Source: a virus
IMG/VR virus record: IMGVR_UViG_3300042868_000075
Coordinates: 1-23,732 of that record
Reading direction: 5' to 3' (one strand)
DNA: 23,732 nt
Shown here piece by piece: positions 6,559 to 14,939 of the stretch. The position numbers and the translations under genes are program-made. The notes under the pieces are model-generated. The model searched no databases, was not told the DNA's origin, and was given only the letters and a program-made list of their open reading frames with translations. Position 1 is the stretch's first letter; the number at the start of each line of letters is the position of its first letter.

Positions 6559-7346
6559 TGGAAACCCAAGAAACCCAACCCAGCAGCGGGGGAACCCAAG
6601 AAGCTGGCCTATTGGATTCGGCGGTAGTAACCGATAACCAAGAAAGCCAGAGCCAAGATACTTCCAAGACCACTATTCAACACCTAGAGCCCAAGGAAGA
6701 CGACGGGCCGCTAGAGCGCCCGGACTGGTGGCCAGAGAACTTCTGGAAGAAAGACGACTCGGCGCCAGACCTAGAGGGGATTGCTAAGTCATGGATGGAC
6801 TTACGCAAGCAAATTAGCCAAGGCAAGCATAAAGCTCCTGAAGACGGCAAATATGACATGAGCGCCTTCGCCCAGATTCCAGACGATGACCCTGTTCGTG
6901 GCCATGTGTCTAACTGGGCTAAAGAGTTTGGAGTTAGCCAAGCCGCCTTAGACGCCTTAGTTGGCCCTGTTGTTGCAATGCAAGGTGAACAGCAACAACA
7001 AGTCACAATGAGCATTGAGCAAGAACGCAAGTCTTTAGGCCCAAATGCAGATGCCATTATTAAAGGCATGGGCGAATGGGGCGCAGGCTTAGTCCGCAAG
7101 GGAGTTCTCAGCAAGGACGACTTTGAGGAATTTAAGTACATGGGCGGCACGGCCAACGGGATTCGGGTTCTATCCAAGTTGCGGGAAGCATTTGAAGGAA
7201 CTAGAATACCTACACAATCTGTCCCATCAGAAGGCGCTCCAAGCAAAGAAGAACTGTATCAGATGGTGGCAGACCCGAAATACAAGACAGACGTTGCCTA
7301 TCGCCAAAAGGTAGAACGTATGTTTTCGCAGGCTTTCTCTGAGTAA
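6558..7346 (+). CDS. Capsid scaffolding protein (T7 gp9-like)
   Basis: This 262-residue protein fits a scaffold, which helps the capsid subunits assemble and then leaves or is digested. The N-terminal 50 residues are acidic, Gln/Ser/Thr-rich and disordered in appearance. RPDWWPENFW (54-63) is the usual scaffold motif after this tail. Residues 70-190 are mixed helical, and the C-terminus (about 220-262) is basic, with KEELYQMVADPKYK...VERMFSQAF, as expected for the part that binds the coat protein. The start is ATG 6558 with AGGA seven bases before; TTG 6555 is also in frame. It is followed by a strong terminator at 7377. Confidence 0.88.
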   Translation: METQETQPSSGGTQEAGLLDSAVVTDNQESQSQDTSKTTIQHLEPKEDDGPLERPDWWPENFWKKDDSAPDLEGIAKSWMDLRKQISQGKHKAPEDGKYDMSAFAQIPDDDPVRGHVSNWAKEFGVSQAALDALVGPVVAMQGEQQQQVTMSIEQERKSLGPNADAIIKGMGEWGAGLVRKGVLSKDDFEEFKYMGGTANGIRVLSKLREAFEGTRIPTQSVPSEGAPSKEELYQMVADPKYKTDVAYRQKVERMFSQAFSE

Positions 7347-7376
7347 CCCCCTCTCCAACCTTCAAGCGGAGACTTG

Positions 7377-7407
7377 CCCCCGGCTCAAAAGGCTGGGGGT
7401 TTTTTTT
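7377..7407 (+). terminator. Rho-independent terminator after the scaffold gene
   Basis: CCCCCGGC (7377-7384) pairs with GCTGGGGG (7392-7399), including one G-U pair, around a seven-base loop. Eight T residues follow (7400-7407). It lies 30 bases after the scaffold stop and before the capsid gene. The GC-rich stem and T-run are clear; its efficiency is unknown. Confidence 0.88.
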
Positions 7408-7584
7408 GCGTAAACCTATTGCATCGCCAAAATTAGTGTTGTAAAAAGACGTCATAGGCCAATCCTTTGCGACCCTATCCGCTGTGGATGCAGACGACCG
7501 GCTCCCGTAAGGGGCAAGCATACGGCCCAAATCACCGGCTAACCGAAGCGACGAAAACTTTTTTTAACTTTCAAGGAGATACAA
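7408..7584 (+). promoter_or_regulatory. Structured 5' leader of the major capsid gene
   Basis: This 177-base stretch holds no convincing gene. It contains nested short inverted repeats: TGCATC (7420-7425) with GATGCA (7487-7492), and inside it ATAGG (7454-7458) with CCTAT (7474-7478). Next is a hairpin at 7501-7515 whose arms close on the GNRA-type tetraloop GTAA, which competes with CCGTA (7505-7509) pairing TACGG (7521-7525). CCGGCT occurs twice (7498-7503 and 7535-7540). A weak promoter candidate is TTGCAT (7419-7424... inexact) then TAAAAA, 17 bases apart. A capsid ribosome site, AAGGAG, lies at 7573-7578. The structure is seen by eye and was not folded. Confidence 0.5.
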
Positions 7585-8427
7585 ATGTCCGTTTCATTAT
7601 CGAACGCCTTTGTAACGCTCTTTGATGCTGAAGTTAAACAGGCTTATCAGGGCGTAGCCCAATTGGTAGGTGCGGTTCGTCAGCGTCGGGGTGTTGAAGG
7701 CTCAACTGTTAAGTTTCCCAAAGTCGGCAAGGGCGTAGCTACATCACGTGTTCCCCAGTCCGATGTTACCCCTTTGAACGTATCGTTTTCAAACGTAACC
7801 TGCACGCTCCAAGACTGGAACGCCGCAGAGTACAGCGACATTTTCAACCAAGCTAAGGTCAACTTTGACGAGCGTAATGAGCTTGTTCAGGTTGTTGCCA
7901 ACGCTATCGGCCGTCGTCAAGACCAACTTATTCTGGACGCACTTGCAGGTTCGAGCACCAGCCTTATCGTGACCGAAGACGAAGGTGGTACAGATACGGG
8001 TCTGAACGTAGCCAAGCTGCGTGCTGCCAAGAAACTGTTGGATAAAAACAACGTTCCTATGGACAACCGCCATATCATCATCCACGCAAACAGCTTGTCG
8101 AGCATTTTGTCTGAGACTGCCGTAACTTCGGCTGATTTCAACACCGTGCGTGCGCTGGTTTCTGGTGAGCTCAACACGTTCTTAGGCTTTACCTTCCACA
8201 CCATTGGTGATCGTTCGGAAGGCGGATTGCCCGTTGCTTCGTCCGAGCGCAAACTGTGGGCTTTCCACCGTGACGCTATCGGCTACGGCGAGGGCATTGC
8301 ACCACGCACCGAAATCAATTACATCCCTGAGAAGACTAGCTGGCTGGTAAACGCAGTATTCTCGGCAGGTGCAATTGCTATTGATGCCGAAGGTATTGTC
8401 GAAGTCCAAACAACTGATTCAGTCTAA
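7585..8427 (+). CDS. Major capsid protein (HK97-fold type)
   Basis: The 280-residue protein follows a perfect AAGGAG ribosome site and sits after scaffold, the standard place for the coat protein. It begins MSVSLSNAFVTLFDAEVKQAYQG and has the expected beta-rich body with alpha segments: ELVQVVANAIGRRQDQLILDALAG (about 98-121), a helix with LRAAKKLLDKNNVP, then HIIIHANSLSSIL and a long C-terminal strand array near KLWAFHRDAIGYGEG. The pattern resembles the coat proteins of BPP-1-like podoviruses (Bbp17) and the P22-like superfamily. No proteolysis signal was identified. It has its own leader and ribosome site, suggesting high expression. Confidence 0.9.
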   Translation: MSVSLSNAFVTLFDAEVKQAYQGVAQLVGAVRQRRGVEGSTVKFPKVGKGVATSRVPQSDVTPLNVSFSNVTCTLQDWNAAEYSDIFNQAKVNFDERNELVQVVANAIGRRQDQLILDALAGSSTSLIVTEDEGGTDTGLNVAKLRAAKKLLDKNNVPMDNRHIIIHANSLSSILSETAVTSADFNTVRALVSGELNTFLGFTFHTIGDRSEGGLPVASSERKLWAFHRDAIGYGEGIAPRTEINYIPEKTSWLVNAVFSAGAIAIDAEGIVEVQTTDSV

Positions 8428-8438
8428 GGAGAACGACA

Positions 8439-8717
8439 ATGGCATATAACAAAGACGGTTTGAACCTCGTAAACGGTTCTAAGGCTGGCAATTCGCCTCA
8501 GATTTGGACGTATCAATCTGCTGATGCAATTGGCGACATTGACGGCGCAGGCTACTTCAACTCTGCCGCATCAATCCTCAAAGTTGGCGACCTTATGTAT
8601 GTCTACTCTGGCGTTGGCGGATCTGCTGCTTTCGGCTTTGTAGTGGTCAATGCTAACGACGGCACGACTGTTGACGTTACCAGCGTAACAACTGTTGGCA
8701 CTATCGACAGCGACTAA
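8439..8717 (+). CDS. Small head protein, possible decoration or cement protein
   Basis: The 92-residue protein starts after TAAGGAG, eleven bases past the capsid stop. It is beta-rich with few charges: WTYQSADAIGDIDGAGYFNSAASILKVGDLMYVYSG followed by FGFVVVNANDGTTVDVTSV. The aromatic-rich D-x-D-G-A-G-Y-F-N motif is typical of a small head family in this position. In related phages the protein next to the coat often acts as a cement or decoration protein (Bbp16 in BPP-1 is the comparable case by position). The role here is inferred. Confidence 0.7.
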   Translation: MAYNKDGLNLVNGSKAGNSPQIWTYQSADAIGDIDGAGYFNSAASILKVGDLMYVYSGVGGSAAFGFVVVNANDGTTVDVTSVTTVGTIDSD

Positions 8718-9323
8718 TTGCCTGTCGAGTACGCAGTAAAGCATAGGGGTTGTGCCATTATATGTGGCGCAGCCCCTTCTCTTTTTGAAGACCTAGAAGC
8801 CGCACGCAAGTTGCGGCCAGACGCAGCCACCCTAGGCGTTAAGTATGTAGCCGCAATTGTCCCCGAAATTGAGCACGTCTGGACTCAGCACGGCGAGATG
8901 TCCATAAAAATTAAGGCTTCTGTGGACAGGCCAATTAAGATACACGCCAGACCTAAAATCCTACAAACACCAAAGGGAACTTTATGGCATATTCCGTATG
9001 CTAGAGAGTCGTTTGATGCGATTGACTACGTCTGGCCGGGTCTATCCTTTGCCGTTGGCTCTAGTGGCGTGGCCGGTGCTATGTGGGCTAGACACGGCAT
9101 GGGGTTTGAGGAAGTCATAATGGCTGGCATAACCCTGTCTGGCGACGACCAGAAATATGCCCAAGGATACCCAAACAAGTATAGCCAGCACGCAGGCTAC
9201 GCTAGGGCAGACCAGATAGACAACTGGTTTCGGGTGCTCAAGCGCCACCAAGAGGAAGGCTTGACTATGGGAATCTACTCAATGTCCGGAAGAACCAAAG
9301 ATTTGCTAGGAGCCCCAGAATGA
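8718..9323 (+). CDS. Phage MptE/DUF115-like protein, Rossmann-type
   Basis: The 201-residue protein starts at TTG immediately after the preceding TAA, with no clear ribosome site, so translation is probably coupled. CAIICGAAPSLFEDLEAAR (12-30) forms a beta-loop-helix like a nucleotide-binding start. GSSGVAGAMWARHGMGFEEVIMAGITL (114-140) is a second glycine turn with a helix and strand, and MSGRTKDLLG (189-198) is the common C-terminal motif. I recognise a phage family with this plan, loosely like MptE or DUF115 proteins, which handle phosphate or sugar groups. The substrate is unknown. It overlaps the glycosyltransferase-like gene next to it, suggesting a joint task, perhaps virion glycan modification. 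Confidence 0.6.
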   Translation: MPVEYAVKHRGCAIICGAAPSLFEDLEAARKLRPDAATLGVKYVAAIVPEIEHVWTQHGEMSIKIKASVDRPIKIHARPKILQTPKGTLWHIPYARESFDAIDYVWPGLSFAVGSSGVAGAMWARHGMGFEEVIMAGITLSGDDQKYAQGYPNKYSQHAGYARADQIDNWFRVLKRHQEEGLTMGIYSMSGRTKDLLGAPE

Positions 9324-9961
9324 TTACGGTTGCTTGCGTGCTAAAGTCTGGCGGCAGATACAAGCCAGATGACGTGGCCAAGCTGAGTCGCAATGTAGCT
9401 CAAAAACTGAGCCTGCCCCATAACTTTGTATGCCTTTCTGACATCCCAGTACCGTGCGAACGTATTGCTTTGCAACATGACTGGTCTGGGTGGTGGTCAA
9501 AGATTGAGCTATTTAGGCCAGATGTACTACCGCCCAATACCATCTACCTTGACCTTGATACCGTTGTACTGGATGACTTTTCGGACATTGCCGAGTGCGG
9601 ATACGACTTTGCCATGATGCAAAACCTAAAGCGTCCGCACATGGTTTCGTCTGCCCTTATGTGGTTCTATCATAAAGCCCCTGTTGAAGTCTATAAAAGA
9701 TTTGTGGTAAACCCAGATTATTGGGTAAAATATCACCAAGATAACAAGGACGGCCCATATTTGGGCGATCAGGCGTTTATCTGGGATGCGTTAGATAGAA
9801 ACGTGCCGGTATTAGAAACCAAGAAATACGGAGTCTATTCATACCGCCTACACGTAAAAGACCGAGGCAAACCGCCTGACGGGTGTAGGATTGTTGATTT
9901 TGGTGGGCAATACAAACCAAACAACGTTGACGCCGAGTGGCTACGTGCCATTCGAGGATAG
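9320..9961 (+). CDS. Glycosyltransferase-like protein with DxD motif
   Basis: The 213-residue protein starts on the previous stop (ATGA). WWSKIELFRPDVLPPNTIYLDLDTVVLDDF spans about 58-87 in short pieces; D78 and D80 form the DxD motif that binds metal and the sugar nucleotide in GT-A fold enzymes such as GT8. GDQAFIW (149-155) is the usual second motif with an acidic residue before the acceptor site. The fold agrees with nucleotide-diphospho-sugar transferases, seen in many phages. Donor and acceptor are unknown. With the upstream partner it may decorate capsid or tail proteins. I am confident of the class and not of the substrate. Confidence 0.78.
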   Translation: MITVACVLKSGGRYKPDDVAKLSRNVAQKLSLPHNFVCLSDIPVPCERIALQHDWSGWWSKIELFRPDVLPPNTIYLDLDTVVLDDFSDIAECGYDFAMMQNLKRPHMVSSALMWFYHKAPVEVYKRFVVNPDYWVKYHQDNKDGPYLGDQAFIWDALDRNVPVLETKKYGVYSYRLHVKDRGKPPDGCRIVDFGGQYKPNNVDAEWLRAIRG

Positions 9962-9969
9962 GATAGATT

Positions 9970-10584
9970 ATGGCTGCCGGTGATTCTGCTCTTTCAATAT
10001 GTTCTGACGCCTTGCAAATGTTAGGCGCCAAGCCAATCTCGTCCTTCACAGAAGGAACCGATGAGGCAAATGTTGCCGATTCCCTGTACCAAGACATCAA
10101 AAAGCAAGCTCTCTTGGTTTACCCTTGGTCTTTTGTATACAAAAAGATTGCGTTAGCGCAATTGCTGACTGGGCCAACAACTGAGTATCGCTATGCCTAT
10201 CAACTACCCGGCGACCGTATTGGCCCACCACGCTCCGTAACCACTAGCGCAACACCAGGTTCCGGAACTATCCGTAACTACCGGATATTTGGCGACCAGC
10301 TTTTAACTAACGAAACAACGATATACATAGACTATCCCTATGACGTACAAGAGTACGAGATGCCCGTGTACTTTATTCAGCTTATGAAGTACATGATGGC
10401 TTGGCATCTGTCTTTGCCCATTACAGACCAGATGGACAAGACGCAATACTGGCAAGGCGTGGCTATTGGTGCGCCATCAGAAAATGGTCGTGGTGGATAT
10501 ATGCGTACCGCCACCACTATTGATGGCCAAGGTCAGCCAATTTCTGTTATTGAAGATTACAGCTTAATTGACGTGAGAAACTGA
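9970..10584 (+). CDS. Tail tubular protein A (T7 gp11-like)
   Basis: The 204-residue protein has the length of T7 gp11 (196). It forms the gatekeeper ring between portal and tail nozzle. ALSICSDALQMLGAKPISSF (7-26) and the motif YPWSFVYKKIALAQL (about 50-64) are family hallmarks. EYRYAYQLPGDRIGP and YPYDVQEYEMPVYFIQLMKYMMAWHLSLP follow in the usual order. AGGAT just before the ATG acts as the ribosome site. Its stop overlaps the start of gp12, as expected for partners in one ring assembly. Confidence 0.92.
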   Translation: MAAGDSALSICSDALQMLGAKPISSFTEGTDEANVADSLYQDIKKQALLVYPWSFVYKKIALAQLLTGPTTEYRYAYQLPGDRIGPPRSVTTSATPGSGTIRNYRIFGDQLLTNETTIYIDYPYDVQEYEMPVYFIQLMKYMMAWHLSLPITDQMDKTQYWQGVAIGAPSENGRGGYMRTATTIDGQGQPISVIEDYSLIDVRN

Positions 10585-12806
10585 TGGCACGTTTTACGTC
10601 AATCCAAACTAACTTTTCGACCGGGGAATTAGACCCTTTGTTGAGGGCTAGGGTTGACCTTGCGGCTTATGGAAATGCCTTAGAGGAAGCTACTAATGTA
10701 GTGGTTCAGCCACAGGGCGGAATCCGTCGCAGGCCCGGAACAAAGTATATTATGAGTCTGCCGAACAGCAGCTCTGAATCGGCTGGCAATGGCGTGCGCC
10801 TAGTGCCGTTTGAGTTCTCAACCAGCGACTCATATATGTTGTGTTTTACCCACAACCGTATGCACGTCTTTAAGAACAATGCTCAGGTCTTAGACATCAA
10901 TGGCGGCTCACTAGACTATTTAGACACAAGTAGTGTTGGTTTAATAGGCTCTCGTTTGGGAACAATTAACTGGACGCAGTCTGCCGACACGCTCATTGTT
11001 GTCCACCCAGATATTCAGCCAATAAAGATTGTGCGTGGCGCAACAGACGCAAGTTGGACTGCATCTACAATCACCTTTGAAAATATCCCAAGATACGCAT
11101 ACACCGTAACAACAGATGCTGGCCGTGCTGTAACGCTAACCCCGTCTGCCGTATCTGGCAAAGTAACCCTGACTGCAAGTGCTGCGGCGTTTCACAACGG
11201 ACTAACTGGAACGGCAGCGGCAGGTGGAGCCAGCACAATAACTTTGCCTGCGGCGGCTATTGCGACAGATGACATTTATAACGGGTCAACGATAACCATT
11301 ACCAGCGGAACTGGCGCCGGTCAGACGAGAATCATTAGCGATTACGTTGGCGCAACAAAGGTTGCAACTGTATCTGTGGCGTGGGCTACGCAACCAAACA
11401 ATACTTCTGTATTTACAATATCAGACCTTATTGGGCAGTATGTCAACGCCGAGCCACAGGGTCGGGCCAAGATTGTTTCTTACACCAGCACAACGGTGGT
11501 CAAGGCAATCACAGAGTTCCCGTTTTTTAATACAACAGCCATTGCCGCCGCCGATTGGTCGTTTGAGCTTGGCTACGAAGATGTATGGTCGAGCACTAGA
11601 GGCTGGCCGCTATCGGTGACTTTCCATGAGGGCCGGTTATATTTTGGCGGTTCAGATTCTAGGCCATCAACTATTTGGGGTTCTAGGGTTGGAGACTTTT
11701 TCAATTTTGAACCGGGCGAAGGCTTGGACGATGAGTCAGTAGAGGCAACGCTAGATACCAACACCTTTAACTCAATCGTAGATATTACTTCCGCTAGAGA
11801 CTTGCAGGTGTTTACGACTGGCGGTGAGTTCTTCTGCCCGCAGCAAGGTCTTGAGCCAATTACGCCAACGTCATTCTTTATGAAGGGCGTTACTAGAAAC
11901 GGTGCAAAAGTTGGAATTAGGGTGTTGCAATTAGAATCTAGCACGCTCTACATCCAGAGACAGGGTAAGTCGCTAGATGAGTTTTCTTACACCGACACTC
12001 AAGCAACTTATGTTTCTTCAAAAATATCCTTACTGTCTGGGCATTTATTAAAGTCGCCAACACGGATGTCATTACGCCGGTCTGTGGCAACAGATGAAAA
12101 TGATTTGCTAATGATAGTCAATGGTGATGGCGGCAGCATGGCGGTGTTCTCTTTGCTGCGCTCGCAAAACGTTATTGCCCCATCTGAGTTTATTACTTCT
12201 GGTGAGTTTATTGATGTTGGCGTTGACTTGACAACAATTTATACGGTTGTCAAAAGAACGGTCAACTCAGCAACTGTTTATTATGTGGAAATCTTTGACA
12301 ACAATTTTCAGACTGATTGCGGCGTATCTGGTGGTGCTGCCGCTTCCGCTAGCTTATCTCATCTGGTTGGCAAAACAGTTGACATAATACTTGATGGTTC
12401 GGTTCAGGCTCAACAGACAGTTCCGGGCGGCGGAACGGTAACTTTTAATCGTTCATCTACAACATCGTATCAGGTCGGGATGGATTACAGCGTTCAAATT
12501 AAGACAATGCCAGCAGAACTAAAACTTCAGTCTGGCACACGCATTGGATTCCGCAAGCGAATTCTTGAAGTAAATCTGTTGGTTAAAGACACACAAGGTA
12601 TGTCTGTCAATGGTATCGAGGTTCCGTTTAGGGCTCTTGGCGCTGGAATATTAGACGAGGCAATAACTCCGTTTACAGGAACAAAAACAGTAAGCGGAAT
12701 ACTTGGGTATACCCAAGACGGGCAAATCACGATTCAGCAAAACGACCCGCTGAAAATGATTTTATTGGGTATGGAATATAAAGTTTCAGTATATCCGGGG
12801 ACATGA
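10584..12806 (+). CDS. Tail tubular protein B (T7 gp12-like nozzle)
   Basis: The 740-residue protein compares with T7 gp12 (794) and forms the tail nozzle. The N-terminus has the conserved FSTGELDPLLRARVDLAAYG and GGIRRRPGTKY (11-55). WPLSVTFHEGRLYFGGS with LYIQRQGKSLDEFSYTDTQ belongs to the central propeller part. Residues about 207-281 form a separate Thr/Gly/Ala-rich domain with ITITSGTGAGQTRIISDYVGAT, of a type found as an insert in several phage virion proteins. The stop is one base before the next ATG. No protease motif is seen. A nozzle role is confident; the insert function is open. Confidence 0.92.
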   Translation: MARFTSIQTNFSTGELDPLLRARVDLAAYGNALEEATNVVVQPQGGIRRRPGTKYIMSLPNSSSESAGNGVRLVPFEFSTSDSYMLCFTHNRMHVFKNNAQVLDINGGSLDYLDTSSVGLIGSRLGTINWTQSADTLIVVHPDIQPIKIVRGATDASWTASTITFENIPRYAYTVTTDAGRAVTLTPSAVSGKVTLTASAAAFHNGLTGTAAAGGASTITLPAAAIATDDIYNGSTITITSGTGAGQTRIISDYVGATKVATVSVAWATQPNNTSVFTISDLIGQYVNAEPQGRAKIVSYTSTTVVKAITEFPFFNTTAIAAADWSFELGYEDVWSSTRGWPLSVTFHEGRLYFGGSDSRPSTIWGSRVGDFFNFEPGEGLDDESVEATLDTNTFNSIVDITSARDLQVFTTGGEFFCPQQGLEPITPTSFFMKGVTRNGAKVGIRVLQLESSTLYIQRQGKSLDEFSYTDTQATYVSSKISLLSGHLLKSPTRMSLRRSVATDENDLLMIVNGDGGSMAVFSLLRSQNVIAPSEFITSGEFIDVGVDLTTIYTVVKRTVNSATVYYVEIFDNNFQTDCGVSGGAAASASLSHLVGKTVDIILDGSVQAQQTVPGGGTVTFNRSSTTSYQVGMDYSVQIKTMPAELKLQSGTRIGFRKRILEVNLLVKDTQGMSVNGIEVPFRALGAGILDEAITPFTGTKTVSGILGYTQDGQITIQQNDPLKMILLGMEYKVSVYPGT

Positions 12807-12807
12807 T

Positions 12808-13374
12808 ATGGAATTTGTAGCGATAGCAGCAACAGTAGTTAGTGCCGTTGGTTCAATCCAAGGTGGCAAAGCGCAAAAGCAAATGTACAACTTGCAGGCT
12901 TTGCAAACCACGGCTCAGTCTGAGCGCAAGGCATTGCAATACGAATTGCAGGCAAACGAGATATTGCAACGCAAAAGGCAGGCTAATGCAGCCATAGCTG
13001 CACGTTCGTTTGCCGGTGGAGTGGATGCGTTTAGCGGGTCGCCAGACATACTGCGTTCCGTTAATGATACTGTTGCTGGCCGTGAATTTATGTTTGCCCT
13101 AGATAATGCAAATGCTGCAATGTCTTTTGGGGACATTGAAGCTAATATGCTTCGGGCGGCTGGTAAGCAAGCGGAAAAAGCTGGCTACTTTGATGCTGCT
13201 GCAAAACTTGGAATGGCTGCTGCAACATACGCCAAGATGCCTACTCCTGCCAAAACGGATTACAGCATTACGGCTGGCGCAACATCGGCAACAATGGGAA
13301 GCCAAGGATTAAGTGCCAGCTCTCTTGGACAAGAATTCACCGGCGCAGGCGGAACGGGAATAAGGTTAAGATAA
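12808..13374 (+). CDS. Internal virion protein, T7 gp14-like
   Basis: The 188-residue protein begins with a hydrophobic segment, FVAIAATVVSAVGSIQGGKAQ (3-23), suited to insertion in the host outer membrane. The middle is a long Ala/Gln/Lys helix with coiled-coil features (LQTTAQSERKALQYELQANEILQRKRQANAAI), followed by an AARSFAGGVDAFSGSPDIL motif and a glycine-serine C-terminus. This order agrees with T7 gp14 (196 residues), which is ejected first and forms the outer-membrane part of the channel. Placement directly after gp12 and before gp15 and gp16 matches the T7 order with gp13 moved elsewhere. Confidence 0.84.
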   Translation: MEFVAIAATVVSAVGSIQGGKAQKQMYNLQALQTTAQSERKALQYELQANEILQRKRQANAAIAARSFAGGVDAFSGSPDILRSVNDTVAGREFMFALDNANAAMSFGDIEANMLRAAGKQAEKAGYFDAAAKLGMAAATYAKMPTPAKTDYSITAGATSATMGSQGLSASSLGQEFTGAGGTGIRLR

Positions 13375-14939
13375 TGGCAGAACTTCCACGCTACCAACGG
13401 GCTGGCAATATGCCAGCCGACATACCGCAGCTAAGTTTTGCAAACGTCAAAGAGGCGGCTAGGTTGTCTTCCAACATGGGGGCGGCATTAGATAAGGTAT
13501 CCGCTTTTGCGTTAGGTGCGGTCAAAGAGCGCATCGACGAAGAAAACAAGATTGTCGGTATTCAAATGCGTGGTGAGCTTGAGCTATTAGCCAATGAAAA
13601 GATGGCTGAGTTTAAGCAAAAGCTACAAACAGGCGGGTATCAGAGCCACGAGGATATGCGGCAAGATGTGTTATCCCTGCAAGGCTTATGGAAGGGCTTG
13701 GCCAAGGTAGACCCAAATCAGGCAAGCGGTCTGGCTAACTCAATCAATCAACAGTCACGCACGTTAGTTGACTTGAGCGCAGAAACGTTTACCAAGGCTT
13801 ACTTGGCTGACGCAGAAAACCAAATGAACTCCGTGGCCGGTGGGCTACAAACCCAAGTCTCAGACATCTTAAAAACTGCGGTTAATCCTGATGACGCAAA
13901 TCTTAGAATTGCCCAACTAGAAGCAACACTTGGCGGAGCAATTGCTACAAAGAACCGTACGCTTGTTCCCAAATGGATAGAGAAATCTACCAAAGCAAAA
14001 GACGCTGGAATATCTGCTTTTGCCTCAGAGTTTATCCGTGATTCTGGCGACATCAACAAAACCTACTCTGCAATTATTTCCGGCAATACTGGCAATGCAG
14101 TAATGGATTCAATGCTTAAAACCGACAAGCGTGCAATTATTGTAGACGCAGCCAAGAAACAAATGGATGAGTTTCGTGATGCAGAGCTTGCACGTGAGAC
14201 AACTACCAAGCGGCAAATCAACACCCTTACGGCAGACTTTAGCCTTGCGGTTGCAGCTAATAACAAGCCAGAGCAAGATAAGATTCTTGACCAGCTCTAC
14301 TATCTTGACCGAAACAAGTACCGTGAGATGGTTAAAGTACGTGACGAAGGTGGCGGTATGTTTGCCCAGTATGACCACGGCTTTGCTATTGGAGCATTGT
14401 CATCAAAGATTGGCAGCGTTACCGGCAAGGTACTGACCGTAGAAGACGTAGAGGCAAACCGGAAATATCTGACGCCCTCTACCTACACCGAGTACATGAA
14501 TAAGGCTCGGATACTGCAAGACGCACAAATGTCAGAAGTGATGCGACGCACCAAAGCTGAACTTGGGTTGCTGATTGGCAACCCAATGAATTCATCTGCG
14601 GCAAAAAATCAAAACGAACTTATTGCAAACCAAGTCGTTACTAAGTGGGCGGCTGATAAACAGGCCAATCCTAATATTGACCCGACACAATGGGTCGCAG
14701 ATAACGTGACTGTCATTGCTAACACGGTACGCAAATCAGATACGGCAAATCTTGCCGATGTTGTGGTTAGTCGCCCAATTAGAACAATACAGGGTTACGA
14801 CGACGCAATCCGCAAAGCAATCAATGCTAACGATAAAACACTTCAGACAAAGTTGATTAGCGAAAAGGCTCAGTTACAAGAAGCAATTAAAGGTGGTTTG
14901 GTTGACCAAAACGGCAACAAGATTGGCGGGACACGATGA
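13374..14939 (+). CDS. Internal virion protein, T7 gp15-like
   Basis: The 521-residue protein is shorter than T7 gp15 (747). It is largely helical with long charged coiled-coil stretches, e.g. KERIDEENKIVGIQMRGELELLANEKMAEFKQKLQTGGYQSHEDMRQDVL, and begins with PRYQRAGNMPADIPQLSFANVKEAARLSSNMG, typical of these proteins. The start overlaps the gp14-like stop (TAATG) and its stop overlaps the next start (ATGA). In T7 gp15 and gp16 form the channel through the periplasm during DNA ejection. Assignment is by order, length and composition; no enzyme motif is visible. Confidence 0.82.
   Translation: MAELPRYQRAGNMPADIPQLSFANVKEAARLSSNMGAALDKVSAFALGAVKERIDEENKIVGIQMRGELELLANEKMAEFKQKLQTGGYQSHEDMRQDVLSLQGLWKGLAKVDPNQASGLANSINQQSRTLVDLSAETFTKAYLADAENQMNSVAGGLQTQVSDILKTAVNPDDANLRIAQLEATLGGAIATKNRTLVPKWIEKSTKAKDAGISAFASEFIRDSGDINKTYSAIISGNTGNAVMDSMLKTDKRAIIVDAAKKQMDEFRDAELARETTTKRQINTLTADFSLAVAANNKPEQDKILDQLYYLDRNKYREMVKVRDEGGGMFAQYDHGFAIGALSSKIGSVTGKVLTVEDVEANRKYLTPSTYTEYMNKARILQDAQMSEVMRRTKAELGLLIGNPMNSSAAKNQNELIANQVVTKWAADKQANPNIDPTQWVADNVTVIANTVRKSDTANLADVVVSRPIRTIQGYDDAIRKAINANDKTLQTKLISEKAQLQEAIKGGLVDQNGNKIGGTR

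Noticed and set aside
6677-7246. Minus-strand open frame of 189 codons
   Set aside because: It lies completely inside the scaffold gene, has no ribosome site and no recognisable motif.
7210-7530. Minus-strand open frame covering the gap before the capsid gene
   Set aside because: It reads through the terminator hairpin and scaffold 3' end, with no ribosome site; the gap is better explained as leader.
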